Positions 34,560 through 45,798 of a DNA stretch of 64,000 bases are shown here, piece after piece. The position numbers and the translations under genes are program-made. The first letter of the stretch is position 1. Each line of letters opens with the position of its first letter. This DNA is from Actinomortierella ambigua (Eukaryota > Mortierellomycota > Mortierellomycetes > Mortierellales > Mortierellaceae), in assembly GCA_016098155.1 (NCBI GenBank), contig JAAAJB010000047.1, positions 1 through 64,000 on the forward strand, written 5' to 3'. The notes under the pieces are model-generated. The model searched no databases. It worked only from the letters and a program-made list of their open reading frames with translations, and was not told the DNA's origin.

Positions 34560-36196
34560 CTAAGCAAACATCTTGGCAAAGGCCTTCTTCTCCTTCTCGC
34601 GCTTCGCCGCCAGCTTGGCCTTGACTCCCTCGAGCTCCTTGAGGACGGCGGTATCCTTGGGGCTGAGTTTGAGTGCCATCTCCAGATCCAGTTTGCCACC
34701 CTCGAGATCCGACGACTTTGTCTTTGCCAAGCCGCGACGGAAGTAGGCCTTTGTCTGATCAGCGGGGCTAACAAAGCGCTCCTGGTCCTCAAACTCGAGC
34801 ACGCTCGTCATGTCCCGAATCGTGGTCTCGTACCGTTCCAGCTTGAGCGCACAGAATCCACGGTTCAAAAAGCAAGGGACCTTGACCTTGTAATACTCCT
34901 GCTTGAACTGGTCCGTATCCTTCTTCTCACTATCGGCATCCAGCGTCTTCTCCTGCAGATACCGGATCGCCTTTTGGTACTTGCGCATCGCCAACGCGTA
35001 CTGGCCCTGTTTGAACAGCTTGTTGCCCAGATCCTTTAACGTTTGCGCAATCTGCAGCAGCTCCTCGTCCTTGCGCGGTGCTCCCGTGTCGTCCTCGGGC
35101 CAGTCGGCGTACGCGTCTCCGTCGGCACCGACTGCTGGCACGCCGTCGTCCTCGCCCTCGGCCAGCTCACCGCAGTCGGCAATCAGGACCGGTTGGTCTG
35201 GCGCGTCGCCCTGACCCTTGGGTGTACGCTCGATCTCGCGGACGATGGACTGTCCCTTGAGGACTTGGCCGAACACGACGTGCTAGAAAAGAGAGCAAGC
35301 AGAACAAAATGGGAAATTAGCGACAAAAAAAAATAAAATAAAAGGAGAGTGAGAGAAACAAAAAAAAAAAAAAAATCTGTATCTTTTGCGTTACCTTTCC
35401 GTCCAAGTGAGGGGTAGGGACCGTGGTAACAAAGAACTGGGCTATTTGTTACGGGTTGATCAAAGAGGTGTGGAGGTGTGAGCGCTTCCTTTCTGTTGCG
35501 TGTGTCCAGCATGTTTCCCCATGTTGAAATTCTCCACCCTCCTGTTTCACACACGATAGGTTTCGATCATCCAAAGTAACCATAGTTCGCTCCATACATC
35601 CGTTGGTGCCAGCGCCGGCGTTGGCCATTGACAACAAGAATGGTCGATCGTGCTTCAACTTGAAGTTCTCGTCCTCAAACTTGAGGCCATAGATCGACTC
35701 GCCTCCTGTGCCGTTCTGTGCTGTAAAGTCGCCACCCTGGATCATAAAGCCCTGTTGTGAGATAGAGAGAGAGAGAGAGAGAGTCAGTCAGGTCAGTCAT
35801 ACACTGCTAGAACCACACAGGTAACGTCGCCCTCCCAAGGAAAGAGTTCCCCTTTCCCCACTTGCCTGAATGATACGGTGGAATGGAGATCCCTTGTAGT
35901 GCAAGGGCTTGCCCGTGGAAGGACCAATGCCCTTCTCGCCTGTGCAGAGTGCGCGAAAGTTCTCAGCCGTCTTTGGTGTGACATCGCTATACTGAAGAGG
36001 AGGAAGAGGAAAAGAAAGACCAAAAAGTATTTTATCGTGTGGTTGAGTATTGTTTGATCAGGGCAATCAATCATGTACCCTCTTGGTTCTCTGTCTCGTC
36101 TTGATGCACGTGCGCCTGCGTTACCAGCTCAAAGACAATACGGCCAATAGACTCACCGCCAATGGTGATATCGAAAAAGCAGCGCGGGTTTGGCAT
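34560..36196 (-). CDS. CPR6: Cyclophilin-40 peptidyl-prolyl isomerase with TPRs
   Basis: Hsp90 co-chaperone type prolyl isomerase. Minus-strand exons 36125-36196, 35866-35991, 35598-35751, 35395-35441 and 34560-35282 give 373 residues (human PPID 370, yeast Cpr6 371). The cyclophilin domain runs from [18 protein letters not shown] through [10 protein letters not shown] (catalytic Arg) and [13 protein letters not shown] to [23 protein letters not shown]. An acidic linker follows, then TPR repeats from about 215, with basic residues (for example [19 protein letters not shown]) expected to bind the Hsp90 C-terminus. The intron after exon 2 starts with GC (CAG then GCAAGT), a good GC-AG site; no GT alternative keeps the frame. 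The last exon holds all TPRs. Mainly cytosolic. Confidence 0.94.
35764..35783. repeat. (AG)n in a cyclophilin intron
   Basis: Ten AG units in intron 2 of the cyclophilin gene; on the coding strand a CT-rich tract near the acceptor. Confidence 0.8.
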
Positions 36197-36631
36197 GGTG
36201 GATGAGGTTGTGGTTAGAAATGGAGAAAAGAAGGGGAAGGGGCGAATGGAGGAATGAGAGACAAAAGAGATTCCCACAATAACAGGGGTAGGGCGAGGTA
36301 GAAAAGGGCTTTTTTTTTTTACCACCCGAGCGGATCTCCGTTCTGGAACGTTCCCCTCTGTTATCGAATACGGGTCTCTCTCTAAATGCACGCACGTGGA
36401 CTGAATGGTGGGCCTACCACCATCCCACCATCCCACCCTTCCCATCCTCTTTGGGCCATGGGCACACAGACTGAAACCAAAAGAAGCAAAACAAAAAAAA
36501 ATTGATGCTTATTTTACTTTGGTATTTGGGTGTTTTGGATGGTCATAATCAAGTCATTATCTCTCTCTTCCGTGGGGGATAGGGATGGGGATAGAGATTC
36601 TCTTCTCCTCCCCTTTTTTTTTCTTTATGTT

Positions 36632-39600
36632 TTACTCGCTCGCGTTGAGCGACAGACCCTCAAAGAACTTGGTGGTCATGGACTCGTCCTTGAATTGCAA
36701 CATATAGATGATGCTCATCTTCTCTTGCGGGTTCATCAACGTGATCGCCAGCTTCTTCGCCCCCACCAATTCCAAGCAATCCTGCTGCACAATCACGTTG
36801 TCAATCACCCGCCGCTGCTTGTCCAGCAGCATCACATACAGCTTGACATAGCCCGAGGGCATCTCCCGTCGGATCTCGCATCGCGCCGTTCCCAGGTTTA
36901 CCCACTGTCCATGGTCACCTGCCTGGATCAGCAACTTGATCTCTGCCGGCGGGTACATCGACGTCTGCGTCTGCTTCACAGGCACCTCGCGCTTGGGTTG
37001 CACCACTGTCGACGCCAACGAGTCGCCGCGCGAAAGGACGGGCGCCATGCTATGGGCCAGGTTCGGGTCATGCATCGCCCGGTCCTTCGTCCGCTGGAAT
37101 GCCATGCAAAACTCATCGGCCTCTCGGATCGAGTTGAGCGCCACCAGATACCACTGGACGGCATTGCCCATGTCCATCGAGACCGAGACATCCGTCTCTG
37201 AAGACCGGCGGAAGATCGTCGATGGGACAATCCACGCATTCAACACCAGCTGGCTCATCTCCACCGTCGTCACTGCCATCGCTAACCGGTTCGACGTCGT
37301 CAATCGCAGCTCCACAATCACATCGTCGTCCTCCACCAGTGGGTCCCAGTCCTCTCGCCACAGGAACACATCGCATGGCCGCGTCTTGAACATCACCTCC
37401 CGTGCTGACACTGCATCGCCCTTTGCGATCACACGACCTCGAGTTCCGCTTCGTGCTAATGTGTTGGTGCGGCGCATGCTCTGTTGTGGAGATGGAATAG
37501 GGGAACACAAAGAGGTCGAATTGTTTAGCGAGTCGGACATGACCGAGAAACAAACAAATAAAAAATGGAAACAAAATTGTTCGATACCAAAAAAGGGCAC
37601 TCTAACACTTACCATACGATTGTTCATGGGTGGACGACCGTTGCCCATGCCAGGACCTCCAGGGCCTCCTGGGCCTCCTGGGCCTCCGGCTCCCATCATA
37701 GGGGGTCCACCGGGGCCCATCATAGGAGGTCCTCCAGGACCCATCATAGGCGGTCGACCAGGAGACATGGGCGACATAGGTGGTCTGAAGCCAGGCGAGC
37801 CTGGAGGTGGCGGACCATGCATCATGGGTGGACGTGGGCTACCCATGGCCAGCATGGGAGGGCCGCCAGGGCCACCAGGGCCACCGGGGCCATGGAAGGA
37901 AGGCGACAGAGGGGCGCCGTTGGGATCGAAGCGGGGCGACATTGGTGAGATGGGTGCGCTCATCATTGGGCGTGGTGGGGGAGGACCTCCAGGACCACCG
38001 TGGTTGACGGTCTGGCTACGCTGCATGCCCTGGGCCTTTGCGGCATCCTGGCCCTGGCAGTTGTTGACAAAGTGGAGCCAATCCTCCTTGACGTTGTGGT
38101 TGGGCACAAAGACACGGGCTTTGACACGGTTGACGATATTGAGCTCCACAATTGCCTCATGTTCCTCCAGTGTGCCATCATCCGCGGAGACGTGTCGGAT
38201 CGCCAAGGGTGGGAACAAGAGCCAAAAGGTCGAAAACACGCCCTCGGGGTTATTTTCCACCTCAGTCGGTGTCTTTATCCTGCAAATTAACAGCAGGTCC
38301 GAGAGCAGCAGCACGTGGCCGTCATCAAATCGCTCGTTGATCCCGTCACCGGACGTAATGTCCACCCGATAGTCGCCTCGGAGGACAACATGTCGCTCAA
38401 TCATCGCCAGCGAAAGCGCGCAAGCCTTGGGCTGCATTGTGAACAGGTCCAGCACCTGGGCCGTGTCCAACTCGCGCTCCAATGCCTGCATTTCTTCGAT
38501 CGCTGGTGGTCCCTGAGGTGGCTGCTGTTGCTGTTGAGGGTCCATGCCCGGTGACAAGGGCGAGGGTGGCAGGCCAGGAGAGATTGCATTACCCCGCGGA
38601 GGGAATCCGGGCGAAGTCTGCTCCGAATTCTGGATAGGTGGGGAAGGAAGGGCGTTCCGGAGGGCTGACATGCTGGAAATACCAGAAAGGGCAGGCGAGG
38701 CTGGATGGCGAGCCGTGCCCGGGACGTCAATGTTGACAAGTCGCACAAGCGCATCCAGTCTCATAAAGGCTGACTCGAGCGCTTCAAAGTCAGGTGTCCC
38801 ACGCTCTGATCCCTCGAGAACACGCTATGTTGTCAGTAGAAGGCGAAAGAGAGTATGAGGATTCTTGGTGTTCTCTAGGAGACATTATTAGATAGCTGCA
38901 TCAGAACATCCTAACGACAGAAAATGTACCATAAAGACTCTTCGGTAATGCTGAAGACGCTCAATTGGCTTCATCATAAAGGTATCCAGCGTGACATGCT
39001 GTACTTGCTCTGCCGCAATTTGCTAAATTTAAACGAATGAAGGGTGAGATGCAAATGTTAGTATAGAGGGAGGGTGGTGGTGTGTACACCAGAGTCATTG
39101 TTTTCTCTCCGTAAAGGAGTATCGAGATGTATCCAATCAACTGAACACGAGAGGAACATACTGCCAAGATATCTTGCAGACGGCCATTGTTCACAATCTC
39201 AGGCCAGTTGTCCAGATAAGGAATGTGATTCTTGCAGTAGTTGGAGTAGGTCTCCTCCATGCTATCAATGAACCACACGAGGATCTGACCCAGAGTGGCC
39301 ATGGTATCTTCGCTCGAATGGACTTCGGTGAGTCTCTTGGTCAGCTTTCGGTTGATGGAGTAGATCTCCTCGATATTCCTGAGCATGTTGTCAACCTCCT
39401 GCGGAGGCAGGTCATCCGAGGTCCATCCCGCAGAGACACGCTATTAAGAGATGTGATATCAGATGAAAGGGGGTTATGATCAATGAAAATGAAACTATCC
39501 AGATTTCAACCGATTGATTGCAAAAAAGAAACGATGCCATTTTGAGGTCGAGCTATTTCAACCCAACAATAGACGGAGTGTGTACCTGTAGAAGCACCTT

Positions 39601-40210
39601 GAGATCCGCAACGTACTCTTTCTCCGTCTCGACAAGATCGTCAATCGGATTGAGGGACCGCGGTGACTGCACGGGCGCGGACTGCTCATAGGCAGGCCGT
39701 TGCAGCTACACAAGTCGTGATAAGAGATGACCAAGGTGCGTTAGTAAGACCAAAGGAATGAACGTTGCTCAAGTCGGTGTGGAGTTGTGGAGGTGAGATA
39801 GAAACTTGCTTGGTACTCTACTTCCCCCCAAGAATAGAAACTAGATATACAACCATTGGGAGACATGTGCACATGGTCTCAACAGGGGCAGGATGAAGCT
39901 TACATGAGGCGGGATGGGGCGGAGTGGCTGTTGCTGATGCATGTGGGCTGGACCAGGTCCAGGATGACGAGGGCCCTCAGGGTAATGGGGCTAAGAATGC
40001 ATGCAGAAGAGACTGGTTAGCTGATTGTCCAAAACCAACAAGTGCCCAAAAAAAGCAACAATCGGCCAGTTGGAATGGCCAAGGCACGATTCGATCGAGG
40101 GCATTGTAAGAGGAGGGATCATCAAGGGAGAGGAGGAAAAAAAAAGGAGTGGCAAGGTGGAGTATTACTCTGTTGGGGGGACCACCCATAGGCATACGAG
40201 GTCCTTCCAT
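36632..40210 (-). CDS. Dbl-family Rho guanine nucleotide exchange factor
   Basis: Predicted activator of a Rho-type GTPase. Minus-strand exons 40169-40210, 39904-39990, 39586-39705, 39162-39440, 38930-39022, 37613-38824 and 36632-37480, all phase 0, 893 residues. The DH domain starts at LVETEKEYVADLKVLLQ, continues through RNIEEIYSINRKL and ends with MMKPIERLQHYRRVF. A split PH-like region follows (about 330-480: RGDYRVDITSG, LLLSDLLLICRIK), then a Pro/Gly/Met-rich stretch with repeated GPGGPPM units, then a second PH or RanBP1-like fold (about 620-890). No CNH domain is present, unlike Rom2. The 132-nt intron between the last two exons has no stop and keeps the frame if retained. A distinct upstream first exon is possible (see the Gln/His-rich exon). 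Confidence 0.85.
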
Positions 40211-41188
40211 GGTGCGTTGCGAATTTCAGGGGCAGAAGTCAGGAACGGTGTGTGGTTTTGAGTGGGGGGGGGAAGGGAAGGGAGATCGAGCGTGGAGAAG
40301 GTAGAAGGAGGGAAAGGGTCAAAGGAACAGGAAAGAATGGAAGACTGGGAGGAGAAAGAGTGAGAGTGAGAAAGAGAAGGAAGGAGAGAGAGGAGAGAAG
40401 AGAGAGGTGGGGGAAGTGTGGGTTTGTTCAGGTGGAAAGGAAGTGGAGCAGACAAAGGGCTGAAGAAAAAAAAAAGAAGAAGAGGAAAGGGAAAAGAGGC
40501 CCTTCATTTGTCCACCATCCAAACCCTGCTGGGCGACCGGGGAAGGGGGATAGGTAACAAATCATGTACAGTTGCCAAAGTACGCCTTGTTCATTGGCTC
40601 ACCAACCAGTCCACCAGGTTGAGTTCGCGTCTTCTTTGGGGAGACGGGGGGGGGGGTCGCGTTACGCTGCATACTTTCTCCGCTTGCCCATGTACCCTCG
40701 CAGCCTCCTTTCACTGCAAAAGTGTGCAGCATGCGCACAACCGATCTCTCTCCCGCTTTGCTTTGATAGTCCAACAACCGAGAAGCTGTTGACGTTCTTT
40801 CCACCCTCCTCTACCCCTCCCCCACCTGTGCGGCGCTTTGGCCCACGAGTTCATACAACTGTCAACCACGACAATTTTTAGGGAGTGAAAAAAATATTAA
40901 TATATCGTAGCTGAGACGAGAGCACATTTTCTTTCTGTTCTCAGATCTAGCGTGTGCTCTGCGAGTTCATATATACAAAAAGTGCATGGCAAAGAGCTCT
41001 TCGTCTCTCCTCTTTTCCTCAGGCCTCTCCTTTTTTCATTAATGAAAAAAAAAGTGTTGTCAAAGGCTCGTTGTCTCCCCTTTAGGCGATACTTCATATG
41101 ACAGGCATGCACCCAACTGCTTAGAAGCGGAGAACCCTAAACAAGCCAAAAAAAGCAGACAACACGTCATATCCATGTCGTGGCTCAC
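40211..41188. other. Spacer upstream of the RhoGEF start
   Basis: Strongly purine-rich on the plus strand near 40260-40500, that is, C/T-rich leader for the RhoGEF on the minus strand. An antisense frame at 40897-41112 could be a terminal exon of the Gln/His-rich gene but has no recognisable pattern. Confidence 0.4.
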
Positions 41189-41850
41189 CCCAATCGCCGT
41201 ATAATCGCCCTGCAATGAACGAAAACAATAATGGGTGCGCTTACCATCGTAGGTTCGTTGTGTGGTGGCGATGCGGGCTGTTGTTTGTGCTGCAACCTTT
41301 GTTGCGGTGGAAATTGTAGAGGTGGTTCTTCTGGAGTGTGGGTGATTAGCGGTAAAGATTGCAGGGGCGGAAGCATTGGCGGGTTTTGATGCTGCTGGTA
41401 TTGGTGCTGTTGCCCATGGCTATTATTGTTGTGTTGGAACGACGGCTGTTGTGGTGGCCGCGGGAGACAATGATGCGTGTGAGACCGGTTTAAATTCGTG
41501 TACTGAGTCTGAGACGGGCGGATGTACGCTGCTGAGTGCGATGGAGGATGGAGAAACGGAGGTTCGTTGTACCCAGCCGATTGTTGTACGTACTGTGATC
41601 GAGACCGCGATAGAGCAAACTGCTGGTGCTGGTGATGGTGCTGGTGTTGGTGTTGGTGTTGGTGCTGGTGTTGGTGTTGGTGTTGATGTTGATGTTGGTG
41701 TTGGTGATGGTGTTGCTGCTGCTGCTGTTGCTGTTGCTGATGTTGCTGCTTCTGCTGCTGCTGTTGAAGATATTGCTGTTGATACAGAGGGGCGGGAGCA
41801 GGGGATGGAAGAGGCTGGTGGGGATGAAAGTGTGGAGACCGCTGTTCCAT
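41189..41850 (-). CDS. Gln/His-rich exon(s), gene end unresolved
   Basis: Minus-strand ATG at 41850 opens an exon of 202 codons to 41245, ending at ATG before a good GTAAGC donor. The protein starts MEQRSPHFHPHQPLPSPAP and contains a Gln run and a long Gln-His dipeptide repeat, then Pro/Gln-rich sequence. A 21-nt mini-exon at 41189-41209 (GDYTAIG) with CATTGCAG before and GTGAGC after fits in phase 0. The chain beyond is not clear: it may end in a small exon near 41112-40897, or splice to 39990 in phase 0 and form an alternative N-terminus of the RhoGEF. An open frame upstream of 41850 has no ATG. Confidence 0.5.
41626..41760. repeat. CAN-type coding repeat (Gln-His dipeptides)
   Basis: On the minus strand CAC/CAG/CAA codons alternate to give about ten Gln-His dipeptides flanked by Gln runs. 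On the plus strand it reads GTTGGTGTTGGT. Confidence 0.85.
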
Positions 41851-42623
41851 CGTGTGCAACGCTGTTTGTGTTGGTAAGGAATGGTTAATTGGTGGGACAG
41901 AGGTCAAAAAAAATTCCTAGCGTTCTAGAAGACTTCGAGAAGTCTGTTCCTTTTCGGTGTAAACTGATGCAATGTCGAAGGAGGAGAGCAATGATGCAAA
42001 AAACTGAGATTGCTGTCTTTCTCGATTCCAAGCCTGGTGAAGAGACATTATAAAGCCAAAGGGTTCGCCCAACTGTCCCTTGCTCCTCCCCTCTCCGAGA
42101 TTCTTTTCGTTCGCCTAGTGAGCGTGCAACTTGAGACAGAAGCGAGCTGCTGTTGGACTGCAGCTTCCTGTTACCTCCTAGGCAATATGTGCTGAAACGA
42201 TAGTAAACGCACACCCACCTCCGTCGACCCCCTTTCTAGCACTCTACATTTAGCAACGACCATCTAAGCGACTGCTACCGCGCGCTCCTGCGTACCTGGG
42301 TGATACAGAGAGAAGTTCCTAAAGAAAATAAAACATGGAGGTAAGGTTGTTCTTTTTATTCTACTGCTCTCTTTCTCCTTCTCCTCTTGCAGATCGAATG
42401 GTCTATAGTACGAGTTTGAGAAGACAATCAAAATAACCAAAGAAAAAAAATGCTTGACACACAACTTAAACAACAAAAAAGTACAACAGGACACAATTGA
42501 CCCCTGCTCCTCTATCGTCCATGGATTACATCAAGAACAGGGGCATTGGTTGGTCCTGTGAATAGAAACAAAGGGGATGAAAGGCCTCAGGCTATCTTGA
42601 TAAAAAAAGGGATGGGCTGGTCT
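41851..42623. other. Spacer upstream of uL29m 3' end
   Basis: No supported gene. It holds the 3' flank of uL29m and the promoter of the Gln/His-rich gene, both on the minus strand. Confidence 0.45.
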
Positions 42624-43356
42624 TTAAGCCTTCATTGCCGTCTCTGCTGTGCTGGACAAAGGAGCTTCCTTCTTTGCTGCTGCTGCAATGTGCTCGTCCG
42701 CGAGCTTCTGCAGCTTTTGTGCCTCAACCCATGCCGACCGACGCTCGTGCAGCACAAACTTGATCCGGGCCATCGACTTTTTGCACTATTGGCGTCCATC
42801 CATTATTCAAAAAAAAAGCAACAGGTATGTTAGGGTTGTGATGGTGATCAAGATCAGTCAGTGGGTATCCGATCCCATTGTAGATCCCGAAGCGAAAACA
42901 CCCAAATAGTGAGATATTGCTTACCTTTTGAGTGCGACCCTTGTTGGAGAAGTATTGCTTGGAGATGTGGAATCGGCGAGCCTCCTCCTTCTGCGAGGCG
43001 AGCATGTTGCGCTCTTTGAGCAAAACATACCACAGCTTGTGGAGATCATCAAACGACTTCAAACGCAACTCGCTGGCTCTCCAAGCACGACCTAAGAAAC
43101 GTGAAAACAGCACACAAAAGTCAGCCACCTGTGTAAAAAAAACCCCCTCCCGTGTTCATGTGGGTGTGTGGATCCGGTCGGAATAGCTATGGCATGGTGA
43201 GCGCCTTGTGTTGGTCTTGAGCGTCCCCGTACCTGTCCACTGTTTCTCGGTAGGGAGGGAGATGCCATTCTCAAAGAACTCCTCGACACCCCTTGGCCGA
43301 AAGGCAAGCTGCTTGAGTCTGTTGAGGGAGGGGAAGGATCGCGAGAAGAAATTCAT
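42624..43356 (-). CDS. MRPL4: Mitochondrial ribosomal protein uL29m
   Basis: Component of the mitochondrial large ribosomal subunit (MRPL47 in animals, Mrpl4 in yeast). Minus-strand exons 43233-43356, 42925-43091 and 42624-42785 give 150 residues. The first exon begins [19 protein letters not shown], basic and Ser/Phe-rich, suitable as a mitochondrial presequence. The core signature is [20 protein letters not shown] followed by [20 protein letters not shown], then [15 protein letters not shown] across intron 2. The C-terminal tail is short and Ala/Lys-rich. It is divergent from the LRR gene, with 298 bases between the two ATGs. Confidence 0.93.
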
Positions 43357-43654
43357 GACACAGACGTGGAACGAGGTATAGTGCTAGAGATGCGAATGAA
43401 AATGAACGGCCTCTCGAAAGCGGACATTGTCCTCAAAGATCCGGACCCCAAACACATCATACTCTTCGGCCACTGGGCACAGGTGGCACTTGGCAGTCAC
43501 AAGGTTTGCCTCATGGTAAACAATCGCGACCTAAAGTCTTTATTTTTTTTTCTTCTTTCGCCTCTGCAACCTTCACAACAGCCAGCCAGCCAGCAGGAGT
43601 CGCTTCTCTTTCAAGGAACTCGTACCTCCACCTCCCCCCACTCTTCCTCTCAAC

Positions 43655-45588
43655 ATGAAGCTCACACCTATACTTCTCTCCTCGCTGGCCAACAAGCCAC
43701 TGGAGGAGATCAAGGAGTTCAACCTGGCCAATAAAGGCATCAACCATATCGAGGATATCTCCATGTGCACAAATCTGCACAAGCTCAACCTGTCCTCCAA
43801 CAGCCTCAACTCCACCGACTCGATCTCAGGTCTCCAGCATCTCCCGGCTATCACATTGCTCAACCTCAGCCAGAACCAGCTCGACTCGTTTGAGGGCTTG
43901 CAGCGCCTGAAGACGCTCTTTGTCCTCAACATGTCCCACAACGACCTGAACCGTATCTCGATGCACGTACAAAAGCTCGAAAGCCTCAAGGCCATCATCC
44001 TCAACCACAACCGTATCAAGACCGTCGAGCACCTTGGCGCGCTCACAGAGCTCAACACCATCGTGCTCTCCCACAATAAGATCCAGGCCTTGCCCAGTTT
44101 TCCCACGTTGACCAAGCTGACCAAGCTGTCGGCTGCCCACAACGAGTTGCGCCAGATTCCTGACCTTTCCGAGAACGGCATGCTCAAGGAATTGCGCCTC
44201 AACCACAACAAGCTCATCACCATCCCTGACTCGCTGAGGCGGTGTACAGCCCTCGATATTTTGGATCTCGGTCACAATATGCTGCGAGAATGGTCCGATA
44301 TTGCCGCTCTTGGGTCCTTGGTCCATCTTGTCAATCTCAATCTGCAGGGCAACCCTATCTGTGAGAAGTCAGATTATCGCGAAAAGGTAAGCCCACTGGT
44401 ATCCTTGTGTATTACCCTGTTGAAAGCATGTTTATTGGCGAATCATGAATATTCACGCATGTGAATGTATCATACTAGATTCTTGCGCTGGTGCCATCGC
44501 TGCGCGTTCTTGATGGCGAGCGATTTGACCCCAGATTCTTGGAGATCAAGGCCAAGCGTGCAGAACACAAGAAGAAGATGGAGGAAATGAGCAAGAAGAA
44601 GGAGGACCTCGAGAAGAAGAAGCTGCTCAAGAAGTTGAAGCGTGGAGAGATCAAGCCTGAGGATGTCGACCCCAATCTGCTGGATGAGGTGGAGAAGTAT
44701 GAGCGGAAAAAGAAGAAGGACAAGAAGGAGGACGAGGCAAAGGAGTCCCGTAAGAAATCCAAGGAGGACGCCAAGGCATCCAAGAAGGCAAAGAAGGCCA
44801 GTGGCGATGATGACAAGAAGACAAAGAAGAAGTCCAAGGATGGAAAGGATGCCGAAAAGGCGACAAAGAAGGACAGCAAGATCAAGAAGCGGTCGCGTGA
44901 CAACGAGGACATGGAGGACGAAAAGAGCGGACGGGACAAGAAGAAGGCCAAGTCGTCGTCGTCGTCGCTGTCGAGCATGTTCAAGGGTCAGGGACCACGG
45001 CCGCTGGTCGCACTGCAGGCTGCCACAACGGAGGACGTTGAGATGGACCAAGCAGACAAGGCTGAGAAGGCGGAGCAAAAACGTGCCGAAAAGGAAGCAC
45101 GCAAGGAGGCCAAGAAGGAGGCCAAGAAGACAGCGCGCAAGGAAGCCAAGAAGGAGAAAAAGACTGGAACAACAGTCGCTGCCTCGAAGAATAGCGAGCC
45201 AACATCGATTGAGGAGGACAGCTTCTTCGCCAAGCCAACAGCAGAGGAGGCCCAACGTAAGAAAACCAAGATTGAGCAGGCGGTACTCAAGCCTGCAGAG
45301 GCCCCCAAGGCAACCGCGGAAGCTCCCGCGGGCAAGAGAAAGCAGCAGCAACAGCAGACCAAGGCAGCGCCAGCACCAGCATCGTCCGCCAACATACCCA
45401 ATGCCAGCAACCATCTCTCGGTGGACCGTGTTTTGGACCCGGCAGAAGCAGCCAAGGCCAAGTCGGGCGTGGTTGCAGTGGTGGACAAGTCACAGCAGCT
45501 GGCGAAGAAGAACAAGAAGCCCAGCTTCGACGTCTCAGCACTGGCCACGGGAGACGACATGTTTGGCTCTGGTGGAGGCTGGGATTAA
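43655..45588 (+). CDS. LRR protein with Lys-rich C-terminal half
   Basis: Exons 43655-44386 and 44479-45588, 613 residues, intron phase 0. Residues about 20-245 form roughly nine leucine-rich repeats of the SDS22/LRR type, closed by a cap (NLQGNPICEKSDYREK then VPSLRVLDGERF, as in the LRRcap motif). From about 275 the chain is almost all Lys/Glu/Asp/Ala, with long helices or coiled coils, a nuclear-localisation type KKRSRD patch and a Ser run. The very end (FDVSALATGDDMFGSGGGWD) is more hydrophobic and Gly-rich and may be a short binding motif. A nuclear or nucleolar role is likely from composition; no specific orthologue is recognised. Confidence 0.85.
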
Positions 45589-45798
45589 GAAGTCGAGTAT
45601 GTGGAACAGACAGTTGTCCGTATCCAAAGAAGATAAAAAAAGTATTGCTCAAGTAGGCCCATGTGTCTCTCGCTCCGCATCGTGTCTCGTTTTCATATGT
45701 TCTTGTGTTCTTGAGAGTGTCTGAAGGAGTGTGTATAATTTATTTTTTTTCCTTGGCCCAACCTTTGCTTGTGACATTGCACGCAGGAATGCATCGCC

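Noticed and set aside
36936..38372. Plus-strand frame of 478 codons with collagen-like GPPG repeats
   Set aside because: Antisense of the RhoGEF Pro/Gly-rich linker; the minus strand has consistent exons and a DH domain.
44470..45414. Leu-rich minus-strand frame resembling a membrane protein
   Set aside because: Antisense of the Lys-rich LRR tail; AAG codons read as CTT (Leu).
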